DNA of 64,000 bases from DATFNI01 sp963712305 (GCA_963712305.1 CAVQHI010000002.1:1364001-1428000), one strand, 5' to 3'. Shown: positions 17,070 to 26,330, counted from the first letter of the stretch. Notes: a model not told the origin generated them from the sequence alone. Program-made: numbers and translations.

Positions 17070-18629
17070 ATGGATCGTAGTAAACTTCTTCAATCAGTTA
17101 AAAATAATAACAGTTACTGGGACGTACTGGTAATCGGCGGGGGTGCAACAGGACTTGGCGTCGCAGTCGATTCCGCATCAAGAGGATACAAGACATTGCT
17201 TTTGGAAATGCACGATTTTTCGAAGGCTACATCCAGTCGCAGTACAAAACTGGTTCATGGAGGAGTTAGATATTTGCAGCAGGGAGATCTCTCGCTTGTC
17301 ATCGAAGCTTTGCACGAACGCGGCCTGTTAATACAAAATGCGCCCCACCTGGTAAGCAACCAGGCTTTTATTGTACCTAGCTATGAATGGTGGAATGGCC
17401 CGTTTTATGGAGTCGGATTGAAAGTATATGACTTGCTGGCCGGAAAGTTGGGGCTTGGTCCATCCAAAGTCCTCTCGCGTGAAGAGACTATGAAATTGAT
17501 CCCGACCCTGGAACCCGAAGGTCTGCGAGGCGGTGTCATTTATTACGACGGCCAGTTTGACGATTCCCGTCTGGCAATTAACCTGGCACAAACAATTTAT
17601 GATCTCGGCGGTACCCCGATTAATTACATGAAAGTGACTGGATTGCTGAAGTCAAAGAATCTGATCGATGGAGTTCAGGCGACAGATATGGAATCTGGTG
17701 AATCGCATAATATTAGCGCGAGGGTAGTTATCAACGCTACGGGTATTTTTGCCGATTCCATAATATGGATGGATCAGCCTGATACCGAACGACTGGTTCA
17801 GCCGGCCCAGGGTGTGCATATCGTGCTGGATAAAGAGTTTCTGCCCGGTGATTCGGCCATTATGGTGCCTCATACCGATGACGGCCGTGTGCTGTTTGCT
17901 GTGCCCTGGCATGATAAAGTAGTGGTAGGTACGACTGATACTCCAATGAAGGAAGCCGTGCTTGAGCCCAGGCCGCTTGAGGAGGAAGTCTCGTTTATTC
18001 TGCGTCATGCTGCAAAATACATGACCAAAGATCCCTCTCGTTCCGACGTGCGTAGCACATTTGCCGGATTGCGTCCACTGGTCAAGCCGCCCGATGCTAA
18101 AAGTACAGCTGAGATCTCACGCAGCCATCATTTGCAGGTTTCCGAATCGGGACTCGTGACCATTGCCGGTGGTAAATGGACCACATACCGAAAGATGGGA
18201 GAGGACACGGTAGATCAGGCAGCTATTGTAGCAGGGCTGGATGAACGTGAGTGCCAGACCCCAAATCTCAGAATCCATGGATGGTTGAAGAATGTTGATC
18301 GAACGGATCATATGTACGTCTATGGTTCCGATCAGGTTAGTATTAGGAAAATTATCGATGAACAACCCGGGTTGGAAGAAAAAATTCATGATCGACTGCC
18401 ATATATCAAGGCCGAAGTTGTGTGGGCTGTTCGGAACGAAATGGCGCGGACTGTAGAAGATGTGCTGGCCCGCAGAACGCGTTCGCTGCTGCTTGATGCA
18501 AGGGCAAGTATAGAAATGGCCCCCGAAGTTGCCCGGCTGATGGCTTCAGAAATGGGATATGATGAGCAGTGGCAAACAGATCAGGTTAACGATTACGAGG
18601 AGTTGGCAAAGGGATATATCCTGACCTGA
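17070..18629 (+). CDS. glpD: FAD-dependent glycerol-3-phosphate dehydrogenase
   Basis: A 519-residue membrane-associated flavoenzyme that oxidizes glycerol 3-phosphate to dihydroxyacetone phosphate and hands electrons to quinone. The FAD-binding dinucleotide fold is at the start (VLVIGGGATGLGVAVDSASRG, with GGGATG at residues 23-28). The signature SSRSTKLVHGGVRYLQQG follows, then FAGLRPLV and VTIAGGKWTTYRKM. The length agrees with GlpD/GlpA aerobic enzymes and the C-terminal helical domain (AVRNEMARTVEDVLARRTR) is present. It lies 27 bases after glpK and before the facilitator gene, completing the route from external glycerol into glycolysis. Confidence 0.96.
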   Translation: MDRSKLLQSVKNNNSYWDVLVIGGGATGLGVAVDSASRGYKTLLLEMHDFSKATSSRSTKLVHGGVRYLQQGDLSLVIEALHERGLLIQNAPHLVSNQAFIVPSYEWWNGPFYGVGLKVYDLLAGKLGLGPSKVLSREETMKLIPTLEPEGLRGGVIYYDGQFDDSRLAINLAQTIYDLGGTPINYMKVTGLLKSKNLIDGVQATDMESGESHNISARVVINATGIFADSIIWMDQPDTERLVQPAQGVHIVLDKEFLPGDSAIMVPHTDDGRVLFAVPWHDKVVVGTTDTPMKEAVLEPRPLEEEVSFILRHAAKYMTKDPSRSDVRSTFAGLRPLVKPPDAKSTAEISRSHHLQVSESGLVTIAGGKWTTYRKMGEDTVDQAAIVAGLDERECQTPNLRIHGWLKNVDRTDHMYVYGSDQVSIRKIIDEQPGLEEKIHDRLPYIKAEVVWAVRNEMARTVEDVLARRTRSLLLDARASIEMAPEVARLMASEMGYDEQWQTDQVNDYEELAKGYILT

Positions 18630-18701
18630 TTAAATCAGAGTGTGTGTGAAATAATCGTGTTGTAGTCAATCCATATCAAAATAAATATGTGAGGAGCCGA
18701 A

Positions 18702-19415
18702 ATGCTTGAAAAATTCGTGGGTGAAATTCTGGGTACTTTCCTGCTGGTTATTCTGGGGGATGGTGTAGTGGCTAATGTTTTATTGAATAAAACCAAGGGT
18801 AATGGCGGCGGCTGGATCGTCATTACCTGGGGATGGGGAATGGGTGTGTTTGTAGGGGTGTTTGCCGTGGCGGCAATCAGTGGAGCTCACATCAATCCAG
18901 CAGTCACTATCGGACTTGCAGTGGCTGGTAAATTTCCATGGTCTGAAGTACCCGTGTATATTTTAGGGCAAATGATCGGCGGCATGCTTGGAGCATTAAT
19001 GGTGTTCGTTCAATACAAAGACCATTTTCGCGAAACAGAAGACCAGGATTTAAAACTCGCTGTTTTTTGCACGGCACCGAATATTAGAAATTATTTCAGC
19101 AATTTCGTTTCCGAGGTCGTCGGGACATTCATTCTCATTCTTGGTGTGCTATATATCGCTGTCCCGAATGTTGGCCTGGGAGCCATTAGTGCCTTGCCTG
19201 TGGCCTTGCTAGTCTTCTCAATAGGCCTTTCTCTTGGTGGTACAACTGGATATGCGATTAATCCCGCCCGTGACCTGGGGCCTCGCATTATGCATGCTCT
19301 GTTGCCGATTCATAATAAAAGGGATAGTGACTGGAGTTATTCCTGGATTCCTGTCTTTGGCCCGATCGTTGGCGCAACTATTGCAGCACTGGTCTACCTG
19401 GCGCTTCCCTTGTAA
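18702..19415 (+). CDS. glpF: Glycerol facilitator (aquaglyceroporin)
   Basis: A 237-residue MIP-family channel with six transmembrane helices and two half-helices. The two NPA motifs are seen in GAHINPAVTIG (Asn65) and GYAINPARDLGPR (around residue 187). The Asp after Arg in the second motif and the long extracellular loop before it mark the glycerol-conducting subgroup rather than water-only aquaporins. It lets glycerol diffuse across the inner membrane, where GlpK traps it. A good ribosome binding site, GAGGAG, lies at 18691-18696. It is the third gene of the operon, 72 bases after glpD; no clear terminator follows. Confidence 0.96.
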   Translation: MLEKFVGEILGTFLLVILGDGVVANVLLNKTKGNGGGWIVITWGWGMGVFVGVFAVAAISGAHINPAVTIGLAVAGKFPWSEVPVYILGQMIGGMLGALMVFVQYKDHFRETEDQDLKLAVFCTAPNIRNYFSNFVSEVVGTFILILGVLYIAVPNVGLGAISALPVALLVFSIGLSLGGTTGYAINPARDLGPRIMHALLPIHNKRDSDWSYSWIPVFGPIVGATIAALVYLALPL

Positions 19416-19679
19416 TTGTGTTGATCGGTTTTGATCCGAAGGGTTTTCATTTTCGGTATGTGTGACGAAGATCGCAGTTTTTATTCAGATGGTTTCTGCA
19501 GATGCCCTGTATTATCTGGTCAGAATCAGGTAACTGGTTAGTCGTCCGGTAAATAGAATCTTTAAATAGCATATTTACCCCGTCTATTGTTGGTTAGCCA
19601 AGTCATATGTTGGGGAGATGATGTCTATATATTAATATGCATCCGATATAAAGATTTCAACCCTCAAAACTTCAACATA

Positions 19680-20522
19680 ATGATGATTAATTACAGAAAT
19701 GCGATCAGATGGAGTCTGGTTACGGCGTTGTCCGTAATTCTTGCAGGTTGCGGTCTCATGAATAAAAATCATTCACCAAACAAACAGGTGAACGTATACA
19801 TGAAGACGAACACAGCCGCTCAAACCTATTCAAATCCTTCCGGACTATCTGAAACGGCACAAACGACGGCCCAGGATTCTGCGTCTCTCAAATTGACAAG
19901 TGTTGAGATGTACGTTAAGCAGATGATGCTGAAGGGAGCACAAATTGACACTGCCTCAGGTGTTCAGGATTCTATGTCGCATGGTGATGATGACATGTGG
20001 GAGCATTACAAACAAGGATCCCTTTCGTTCAGTCAAAACAATATTGTTGTGAATCTTCCGCTCGATCAGGATAGCGTGATGGTATCAACATCACAGGTGC
20101 CAGGTGGTAAATATTATGCACTTTTCTTGCATATCAGTCGCCCCGATTCTGCTGATTCAGCGAAATATCCGGATTTTGTTTCCGGCTCAACCTGGAAAGA
20201 CAGATATTCATTGATTGTAAAGGGCACCTACAACGGTCAGGATTTTACATACAGATCGCATCGTAATTTTATAATTGGGATGCCGATACATCCCCCGGTA
20301 ACGATCACCGATTCTACCAGCAGTGTAAATGTGAAGCTGTTGGTCAACACCTCTCACTGGTTTGTTAATCCATGGTCGGGGGCTGCGCTTGATCCAACCG
20401 ATTCAACAAACTTCAAGGCTATTGACTGGACGATCATGAGATCGTTTATGGCTCATTGCGGTGAACATGATTATGAATACGAGGGCGGCCATCATGGCGG
20501 TTGGGGAAATCATAATCACTAG
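19680..20522 (+). CDS. His-rich lipoprotein, first of two tandem paralogues
   Basis: A 280-residue lipoprotein: the leader ends VILAGC, a clear lipobox, which supports a start at ATG 19680 or 19683 rather than further upstream. The body shares with the next gene the blocks VNVYM, SLKLT-V, IVV(N/D)LPL-QDSV, DSAKYPDFVSG and LLV(N/D)TS-WFV. This beta-rich pattern recalls DUF4382 lipoproteins, but I am not certain of the family. The C-terminus is rich in His, Gly and acidic residues (HCGEHDYEYEGGHH, then GGWGNHNH) and could bind metal ions. An internal acidic, His-containing insert (SMSHGDDDMWEH) is missing in the paralogue. Function unknown. It has its own terminator. Confidence 0.8.
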   Translation: MMINYRNAIRWSLVTALSVILAGCGLMNKNHSPNKQVNVYMKTNTAAQTYSNPSGLSETAQTTAQDSASLKLTSVEMYVKQMMLKGAQIDTASGVQDSMSHGDDDMWEHYKQGSLSFSQNNIVVNLPLDQDSVMVSTSQVPGGKYYALFLHISRPDSADSAKYPDFVSGSTWKDRYSLIVKGTYNGQDFTYRSHRNFIIGMPIHPPVTITDSTSSVNVKLLVNTSHWFVNPWSGAALDPTDSTNFKAIDWTIMRSFMAHCGEHDYEYEGGHHGGWGNHNH

Positions 20523-20567
20523 CACGGTGATTGAGATGAATTAACGGCGTGTTATAACGACTAAGAC

Positions 20568-20598
20568 AAACCCCGCACGATTTTGTGTGGGGTTTTTT
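20568..20598 (+). terminator. Terminator after the first His-rich lipoprotein gene
   Basis: AAACCCCGCACG and TGTGTGGGGTTT form a GC-rich stem with a short loop and run into TTTTTTTA. Confidence 0.85.
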
Positions 20599-20830
20599 TA
20601 TTTGACGGGTATAGTGAAGATTTTTAGCTGGTTGAGAAACAAATATCAAGGGGAGTTACATTTCCCATTCGACATATTGACATGCTGGCCTATCGTTTCA
20701 GTGAAGTCGAAAGGACCTTTTTTATAAGAAAAACGAATCCTTTTGGGTACTTCAATTGCATAATTAAATAATATATGTAAATATATGCATTCGCGTCTAA
20801 CTAGCTCTCTAACATTTAGTTACCCCTCAA

Positions 20831-21628
20831 ATGAAAAATGGTATAAAAATTGGCTATGTACGGAGCCTGATAATCGCATTTTTTGTGGTTATCTCAGGCT
20901 GTAACGTAACAAGTAATAAACAATCGAATACGCGTCCGGTTAATGTTTATATGCAGTCAAAAACGGCGTTTAAAGCGTATGCGAATCCTTATGGGCTCTC
21001 TGAGTTCCCAACCACAGCAGCAGTGGATTCGTCGCTGAAGCTGACCAGGGTATCGTTGTTTGTTAAGGAGCTGAGGCTGAAAAGTGTAGCAGAAGATTCT
21101 CTGGATTTCAACCAGAAGGATATTGTAGTAGATTTGCCGCTCGGACAAGACAGTGTTCAGATATCAACTACTGCGGTTCCGCAAGGATCATATGATGGTG
21201 TGAGTTTACAAATAGGAAGACCGTCTTTTGCTGATTCTGCGAAATATCCGGATTTCGTATCCGGGCCATCGGAACATGACCGGTATTCAGTGATTATTCA
21301 GGGCAGTTACCTGGGACAAGATTTTACATTCAGAGCCCGCCACGAATTTGAGTTTCACCTGAAAATAAATCCCCCATTGATTGTAAGTGATTCCACAGTC
21401 AGCGTAGATGTAAATCTTCTCGTGGATACCTCGAAATGGTTTGTAGATCGGGAAACAGGACAACCAATCAATCCCACGGATCGCGAAGCCATCGAGAAAA
21501 TTATTGAGAATATAGATTCGTCTATGGAAGCTCATAGGAGAGAGCATGAGATGGAAGACGGACATCACAATAATCATGACCAGGGAAGCAACGATAATTC
21601 CGGTAATGGAAATGGCAGCGGTAACTAA
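20831..21628 (+). CDS. His-rich lipoprotein, second of two tandem paralogues
   Basis: A 265-residue lipoprotein with leader ending VVISGC. Its body parallels the preceding gene product: VNVYMQSKTAFKAYANPYG, SLKLTRVSLFVKELRLK, IVVDLPLGQDSVQIST, DSAKYPDFVSGPS and LLVDTSKWFVD. The C-terminal tail is of different composition (MEDGHHNNHDQGSNDNSGNG), low in complexity and His/Asn/Gly-rich, so the tails diverged faster than the body. The two genes are separate transcription units, each with its own terminator, and look like a tandem duplication. Role unknown; surface exposure with metal or ligand binding is a guess. Confidence 0.8.
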   Translation: MKNGIKIGYVRSLIIAFFVVISGCNVTSNKQSNTRPVNVYMQSKTAFKAYANPYGLSEFPTTAAVDSSLKLTRVSLFVKELRLKSVAEDSLDFNQKDIVVDLPLGQDSVQISTTAVPQGSYDGVSLQIGRPSFADSAKYPDFVSGPSEHDRYSVIIQGSYLGQDFTFRARHEFEFHLKINPPLIVSDSTVSVDVNLLVDTSKWFVDRETGQPINPTDREAIEKIIENIDSSMEAHRREHEMEDGHHNNHDQGSNDNSGNGNGSGN

Positions 21629-21652
21629 GGTTGTCAGCCATAGCATCATCGA

Positions 21653-21680
21653 GAAACCCCGCCATTGAGTGGGGTTTTTC
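21653..21680 (+). terminator. Terminator after the second His-rich lipoprotein gene
   Basis: GAAACCCCGCCATTGAGTGG plus GGTTTTTC forms a stem AAACCCC/GGGGTTT with a short loop and T run, much like the terminator at 20568-20598. Confidence 0.85.
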
Positions 21681-21855
21681 GTTTTATGAACACGTTTCAA
21701 TAATAATAAAACAACCAGATTTTCAGGGCTATTTCAGAAACCTGCTATACAGCATGAAAAAGTGAGTTCAAGAGCTTTATTATTTTAAATTTATCTCAGG
21801 CAGATACGGATATATTTTGTAAAAACCATGCAAATAATAATATTAGTCTAGTAAA

Positions 21856-21995
21856 TTAACGTGAGTTCGATATAAGCATTGGAAGAATTCGTTAAAACCT
21901 GAACCGTTCTAACGGTTTATGCCGGTCAGGATATACGCCTGTTTATGTGAAATCAGCATCTTTACAGGGTTATCTTATTTCGAACTCACGTTAAA
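21856..21995. repeat. MITE-like element, copy 2 (short, well preserved)
   Basis: About 140 bp with near-perfect inverted ends: TTAACGTGAGTTCGATATAAG on the left and TTAACGTGAGTTCGAAATAAG as reverse complement of the right. Between them lies an AACCGTT-CT-AACGGTT hairpin and blocks shared with the copy at 1789-1995. It has no reading frame, which suggests a non-autonomous element moved by a transposase encoded elsewhere. Confidence 0.75.
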
Positions 21996-22038
21996 TTAAA
22001 TTTTATGTGGTTATAGATTTGCAGAACAAGGTGTATTT

Positions 22039-22434
22039 ATGCGTGGCAAAGCCAGGATTATCATACCAGCAATTGTGCTGCTGTTTTGTGCAGCATGCAG
22101 TATTAATGACAGTACTAATGGGCGTTACGAAGTCATTGGACGGTGGAAGCTGGTTGATGTATCGGGTGGACCGAACGGTAACGCCTCGGCGATAAACGAT
22201 GCCCAGCAATTGCAGATCAATGCCGATTATACTTTTTCGTGGTATCAGAATGGTTCTTTGTGGGCACACGGCAAGATCTCATTTTCAGTCGTTGACAATG
22301 TAAAGATTATCAGATTCGCACCGGTAGAGAATGTAAGTATCGTACAGAAGAAGTATTTCATTTCCGAACAATCCCAGCTGCAGCTTATTGACGATTGTTC
22401 GGATTGCTATTATTACACATTTAATCCTATTTGA
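22039..22434 (+). CDS. Small lipoprotein of unknown function
   Basis: A 131-residue lipoprotein whose leader ends LLFCAAC. The mature part opens with GRYEVIGRWKLVDVSGGP, as in lipocalin-like or META-like small periplasmic domains. It then shows alternating strands (LQINADYTFSWYQNG, GKISFSVVDNVKIIRF) and two Cys near the end (DDCSDCYYYTF) that might form a disulfide. I do not recognise a named family with confidence. It starts just behind the MITE-like element at 21856-21995, which could influence its promoter. Confidence 0.65.
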   Translation: MRGKARIIIPAIVLLFCAACSINDSTNGRYEVIGRWKLVDVSGGPNGNASAINDAQQLQINADYTFSWYQNGSLWAHGKISFSVVDNVKIIRFAPVENVSIVQKKYFISEQSQLQLIDDCSDCYYYTFNPI

Positions 22435-22791
22435 GAAATCACTTGCTTAGCCTAAACAGGACATTACTGTTCTGAGATTTGAAAACAGAGATGTTTTTAC
22501 CAGGCTGGATTCTATCCTCGATGAAATAAAGAGACATTTTTCTGGTTAGCTAAACCACCTCTTAATCTCCTCCCTGAAGAGAAGGTGAGATATAATTTGA
22601 GGCTGGCCCAAAAGTCATTGCACCTATTGAACTGCCTGAAAATATTAGGATTCCCAGCCTTCATCATGCAACAAGTCGTTCTTTCCCCCTTTCCCATAGC
22701 CCCGTGAGGGATCCCGATGGGTGGATCCCTTCGGGGAGAAAAGGGGGTGAAGGGGGTGGTTGCATAAGCGAATTGAAGAAGCTCAAGGGCC
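22435..22791. other. Intergenic repeat-rich region
   Basis: No gene credited. At 22600-22625 there is GAGGCTGGCCCAAAAGTCAT, and at 22684-22756 a large imperfect palindrome: CCCCGTGAGGGATCC (22700-22714) against GGATCCCTTCGGGG (22723-22736), flanked by C-rich and G-rich arms. This matches the general look of dispersed CCCCCTTTC...GAAAGGGGG repeats. Confidence 0.5.
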
Positions 22792-23805
22792 TCAATCAGA
22801 ATGTCCGGCAGCCGAAAGATGATGTCCCGTAACAAATGGCCCAAATTGATGATGATGTTGAGAAAGCGTGTCCGCATAAGGTGGATAGGGGCAGTCGATC
22901 GGCTTCTTGGTAAGATCAGGGTAGTCATGTTCTTTGCCGGGTAAATCCGGACGTGGTTGGCTGTTGATATACCCCGCCACATCATACGCTTCGGTATCGG
23001 TCAGTTGTGGGTGGTCGTACATCGTACCCCAAGGCATATTTCCCTTGATAAACCGCGCCGCTGTAATCACCCGGTGCATGCCAGCACCCTGGTTAAAACT
23101 ATCCTGACCCCAAAGTGGTGGATAGAGATAACCCATCGAAGAATTCGTTAAGGAGTTTAATCTGCCCGCGCCATTGATGCCGTGACATTCTACACACTTT
23201 TCCGTGAAAATCGTTTTCCCGTGTTTAAGGTCGGCCGCCCGTTCAGGCAAACTAATAGATAAAAAACCGGTACCTCTTGGCTTTTTGACCTGCGCATTGT
23301 CTTTGCTAACAGATTGAAAATAAGCAACAATAGCTCTCATCTCCAGGCTGCTTGCAGGAAGTGGTTTCCCATTCATGCTTCGTTGCATACAACCGTTGAT
23401 TCGCTGTTCGATTGTGACCATGGTATCGGCACGTCCCATATATTTGGGGTAGCGGTGAGTTACATCAATGAAAGGAGCTGAAAATAGTTTGCGTCCGCCA
23501 TCCAAATGGCAATTAGTGCATGCAAGATGATTTCCGGCAAAACGCATCGATGTATCAGATACGCCAGGTCCGATGAGAGATGAAGTGTAGTTCAGCAACT
23601 GATGTCCATATTGAACGAGTTTTTCCGGGGCCTTTCCCTGCTGTGATGACGAGGATTGCATTGTATCAGGCTTTTTGGATGTCTGACCGGAATGAGAGTG
23701 CAGATGTTCATAAAACAGCAATCCCAAGACGAAAGCAAATAAGATCCCGGCCGGTAATACCGTCCTGAACCGGAATGGATGCCAATGGCCCCTCTTATTT
23801 TGCAT
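22792..23805 (-). CDS. Membrane-anchored dihaem cytochrome c (TsdA-like)
   Basis: A 337-residue protein with an N-terminal anchor (about residues 15-33) and two c-type haem sites, CTNCH (96-100) and CVECH (204-208), each opening a cytochrome c domain. The stretch VTHRYPKYMGRADTMVTIEQRINGC and the following MQRSMNGKPLP are typical of the thiosulfate dehydrogenase (TsdA)-like and SoxX/SoxA-related family, so thiosulfate or another sulfur compound may be the substrate. No other sulfur-oxidation gene is nearby and the family also has electron-transfer members, so substrate is uncertain. Relatives usually continue past FGPF with a short conserved end; here the last 13 residues (VTGHHLSAAGHSD) look unrelated and run into the repeat region, suggesting an altered C-terminus. 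Confidence 0.87.
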   Translation of the reverse strand: MQNKRGHWHPFRFRTVLPAGILFAFVLGLLFYEHLHSHSGQTSKKPDTMQSSSSQQGKAPEKLVQYGHQLLNYTSSLIGPGVSDTSMRFAGNHLACTNCHLDGGRKLFSAPFIDVTHRYPKYMGRADTMVTIEQRINGCMQRSMNGKPLPASSLEMRAIVAYFQSVSKDNAQVKKPRGTGFLSISLPERAADLKHGKTIFTEKCVECHGINGAGRLNSLTNSSMGYLYPPLWGQDSFNQGAGMHRVITAARFIKGNMPWGTMYDHPQLTDTEAYDVAGYINSQPRPDLPGKEHDYPDLTKKPIDCPYPPYADTLSQHHHQFGPFVTGHHLSAAGHSD

Positions 23806-24077
23806 AAAAACCTGCTAAAACCCGTACTTAACCTGTATGATGATAGTACAGGTATGAGGAATGTTTGTCAATAGAGAGAGCCGGCGAGCAATTCACTTTT
23901 GGCAGATTCGGATCGAAAATCAGCACTATCTTGTTTCAAACAGCGAATGAAGGAGCATTTAAATATGTTTTATTAGCCCATTTATGAGTAGATGGAATTA
24001 GTTGATAAATGGAAATCATGATGTAGTAATAGGAAATGACAGATTATTGACTTCCAAAGAAACAACCAGATATTATT

Positions 24078-25046
24078 ATGCAATACAGAATGTTAGGAAA
24101 TACAGACTTAATGATAGCTCCCATAGTTTTCGGTGGTAATGTATTTGGATGGACCATCGATAAGGATCAGTCTTTCAAGCTGCTGGATCAATTTATAGCC
24201 GCCGGGTTTGATACGATTGATACTGCTGATGTGTATTCCCGCTGGATAGATGGCAATGAAGGCGGTGAATCGGAATCGATCATCGGGGAGTGGATGAAGT
24301 CACGTAATAATCGGGATGACGTAAAGGTGATCACCAAAGTTGGTTCCGATGTTGGCCAGGGACAAAAGGACTTGACAAAGGGACACATTCTCAAAGCTGT
24401 GGATAAATCGTTGCAGAGACTGCAGACCGATCATATTGATCTGTATCTTACACATTGGGATGACAACCGTACGCCCGTCGAAGAAACATTAGGTGCTTAC
24501 GAGAAACTTATTAAAGCGGGAAAAGTACGCTGGGTTGGCGCTTCCAACCTCTCATCCGACCGGTTGCAGGCATCTCTGGATGCCAGTGAAAACAGCACAT
24601 TGCCCAGATATGAAGTATTTCAGCCGGAATACAATTTGTACGATCGCCAGGGGTTTGAAGAAGGTGTGGCTTCTCTGTGCCACGATAACGGTTTGGGTGT
24701 GATCACCTATTATGCCTTGGCCAATGGATTCCTTAGCGGAAAGTATCGTTCAACAGACGACTTGGATAAAAGCGTTCGGGGAAGCCGTGCAAAGAAATAT
24801 TTGAATAAGCGGGGATTTCGTATCCTTGAGGCACTGGACAATTTGGCTGAAAAACATGAGGTCAGTCAGGCGGGAATCGCGCTTGCGTGGTTAATTAACA
24901 AGCCAATAGTGACCGCTCCAATTGTTAGTGCAACAAAAATCCAACACCTGGAATCATTCACTGAAGCAGCGGAACTCAATCTTGACAGAGCCGATATGGC
25001 ATCACTTGATGAAGCATCTGCTTATGAGAAAGTTACCCAGAAATAA
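24078..25046 (+). CDS. Aldo/keto reductase
   Basis: A 322-residue NADPH-dependent oxidoreductase of the aldo/keto reductase superfamily (YdjG/YajO-like branch). The catalytic tetrad can be placed at Asp48 and Tyr53 (FDTIDTADVYSRW), Lys87 (VITKVGS) and His126 (YLTHWDD). The cofactor-binding C-terminal loop with IVTAPIVSATKIQHLE is present. Such enzymes reduce aldehydes and ketones, often detoxifying reactive carbonyls, but the substrate cannot be predicted. The length is standard and the gene appears to be monocistronic, divergent from the cytochrome gene. Confidence 0.93.
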   Translation: MQYRMLGNTDLMIAPIVFGGNVFGWTIDKDQSFKLLDQFIAAGFDTIDTADVYSRWIDGNEGGESESIIGEWMKSRNNRDDVKVITKVGSDVGQGQKDLTKGHILKAVDKSLQRLQTDHIDLYLTHWDDNRTPVEETLGAYEKLIKAGKVRWVGASNLSSDRLQASLDASENSTLPRYEVFQPEYNLYDRQGFEEGVASLCHDNGLGVITYYALANGFLSGKYRSTDDLDKSVRGSRAKKYLNKRGFRILEALDNLAEKHEVSQAGIALAWLINKPIVTAPIVSATKIQHLESFTEAAELNLDRADMASLDEASAYEKVTQK

Positions 25047-25066
25047 TCTCACCATATTAATAAAGT

Positions 25067-25195
25067 TGTCATCCTGATGTTGGTCCCGCCGGGGCCAACG
25101 TAGGGTCTGATAGCATCCTTCAGTGATCAATACAGGTGTCCGGAGAGATGCCGTGATGCACGAGATTCTTCGACCAACAGCGCTGGCGTATGAGG
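25067..25195. repeat. Dispersed ~130-bp repeat, copy B
   Basis: Begins GTCATCCTGATGTTGGTC and ends with ACGAGATTCTTCGACCAAC. It shares ends and internal blocks with copy C at 26197-26330 and, in inverted orientation, with copy A at 1-142. Its own ends are partly complementary (TTGGTC / GACCAA). Confidence 0.6.
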
Positions 25196-25334
25196 TAAAA
25201 GGGGAGAATGGACTCAGGATGATATCGGCAGTGCATGGGGCTGTTTTTATCTAACCTTTCTAACAGACAATCGGCCTAAAAATTAGTAACATTTTAATCA
25301 GTGTCAGTTACCAAAAGGGGGAACCCGATATAGT

Positions 25335-26159
25335 ATGATGAACGAGCGCCAGTTTTTTATCATCAGAATACTTGCCATCATAGTGGCAGCACTGGTAACG
25401 GTGGTTTCTTTTTTGGGAGCCTTTGTCGAGACAACATACTCGAGGGAAGTTGCATCCATGGCGGCACAGGGCATGGGACAGGATTTGGTGGATTTGTTTA
25501 TCATCGTACCCCTGCTTCTCGTCTCGATAGTTTATCTGCAGAAAAACAGTAAAACGGCCACATTTATATTTGGAGGTACTGTACTTTACATCCTGTATTC
25601 CTTTGTTATTTATAGCTTCGGAGTGCACTTCAACAATTTGTTTATCCTGTATTGTCTTACTTTGGGATGCTCACTTTACCTGTTTATATTTTTCATCTCT
25701 TCTCTGAATAGCCTCGGGATAAAGGAGTGGTTTGATGACCGCCTGCCAGTAAAAGCAACCGGTACTTATTTCATTATCATTGCTGTGATGTTTTACATTC
25801 TGTGGCTGAGTGATATCATGCCGGCCATCATGAATAATAGTATTCCACAATCCGTCAGTGACTATCATTTGCTGGTCAACCCGGTCCATGTGATGGACAT
25901 AGCAATTGCTTTACCCGGTATGATTATCACGGCAATATTACTCATAAAAAAGATCCAATTGGGATATGTATTTGCCCCGATGTTGCTCGTTTTTACCATC
26001 CTTTTGACTATTGCACTGGCTGCCATGGTCATTACACTTCAGGTAAAAAATCTTAGTGATGATGGTTCAGTTGCAGGTATCTTTGGAGTATTGGCTGTGA
26101 TCAGTTCCGTTTTCCTGTTTCTCTTTTTGAGAAGTATGAAGAAGGGAATCGCTCAATAG
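25335..26159 (+). CDS. Unknown polytopic membrane protein
   Basis: A 274-residue protein with about seven to eight hydrophobic helices and very short loops (for example residues ~9-30, 50-66, 75-92, 96-120, 143-160, 185-205, 212-235, 245-265). It ends in a basic cytoplasmic tail (RSMKKG). I recognise no motif of a transporter or enzyme family; RILAIIVAALVTVVSFLGAF at the N-terminus and the loop SDYHLLVNPVHVMDIAIALP are the most distinctive parts. Adjacent ATG codons at 25335 and 25338 leave a one-residue start ambiguity. It lies between two copies of a dispersed repeat. Confidence 0.65.
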   Translation: MMNERQFFIIRILAIIVAALVTVVSFLGAFVETTYSREVASMAAQGMGQDLVDLFIIVPLLLVSIVYLQKNSKTATFIFGGTVLYILYSFVIYSFGVHFNNLFILYCLTLGCSLYLFIFFISSLNSLGIKEWFDDRLPVKATGTYFIIIAVMFYILWLSDIMPAIMNNSIPQSVSDYHLLVNPVHVMDIAIALPGMIITAILLIKKIQLGYVFAPMLLVFTILLTIALAAMVITLQVKNLSDDGSVAGIFGVLAVISSVFLFLFLRSMKKGIAQ

Positions 26160-26196
26160 AGTGATTCCTGTTAAGCTGATCACAATTACACTTAGG

Positions 26197-26330
26197 ATGT
26201 CATCCTGATGTCGATTTGCTTGCAAATCGGCGTAGGATCTCGATAGTCATTGGTAACGATCGTTTCAAGTGCAAGAATAATTGCCATGATGCACGAGATC
26301 CTTCGCCTAAGACGTGATTTGCTGATCTCA
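26197..26330. repeat. Dispersed ~130-bp repeat, copy C
   Basis: Runs from ATGTCATCCTGATG to ACGAGATCCTTCGCC. The blocks GTAGGATCTCG, AACGATCGTTTC and GATGCACGAGATCCTTCG are shared with copy B and with the reverse complement of copy A. It lies between the membrane protein gene and the 3' end of the E1 gene. Confidence 0.65.

Noticed and set aside
22512..22985. 157-codon minus-strand frame overlapping the cytochrome 3' end
   Set aside because: Its sequence is the translation of the C/G-rich repeat (TTPFTPFSPRRDPP and similar) in another frame; it lacks a protein-like pattern.
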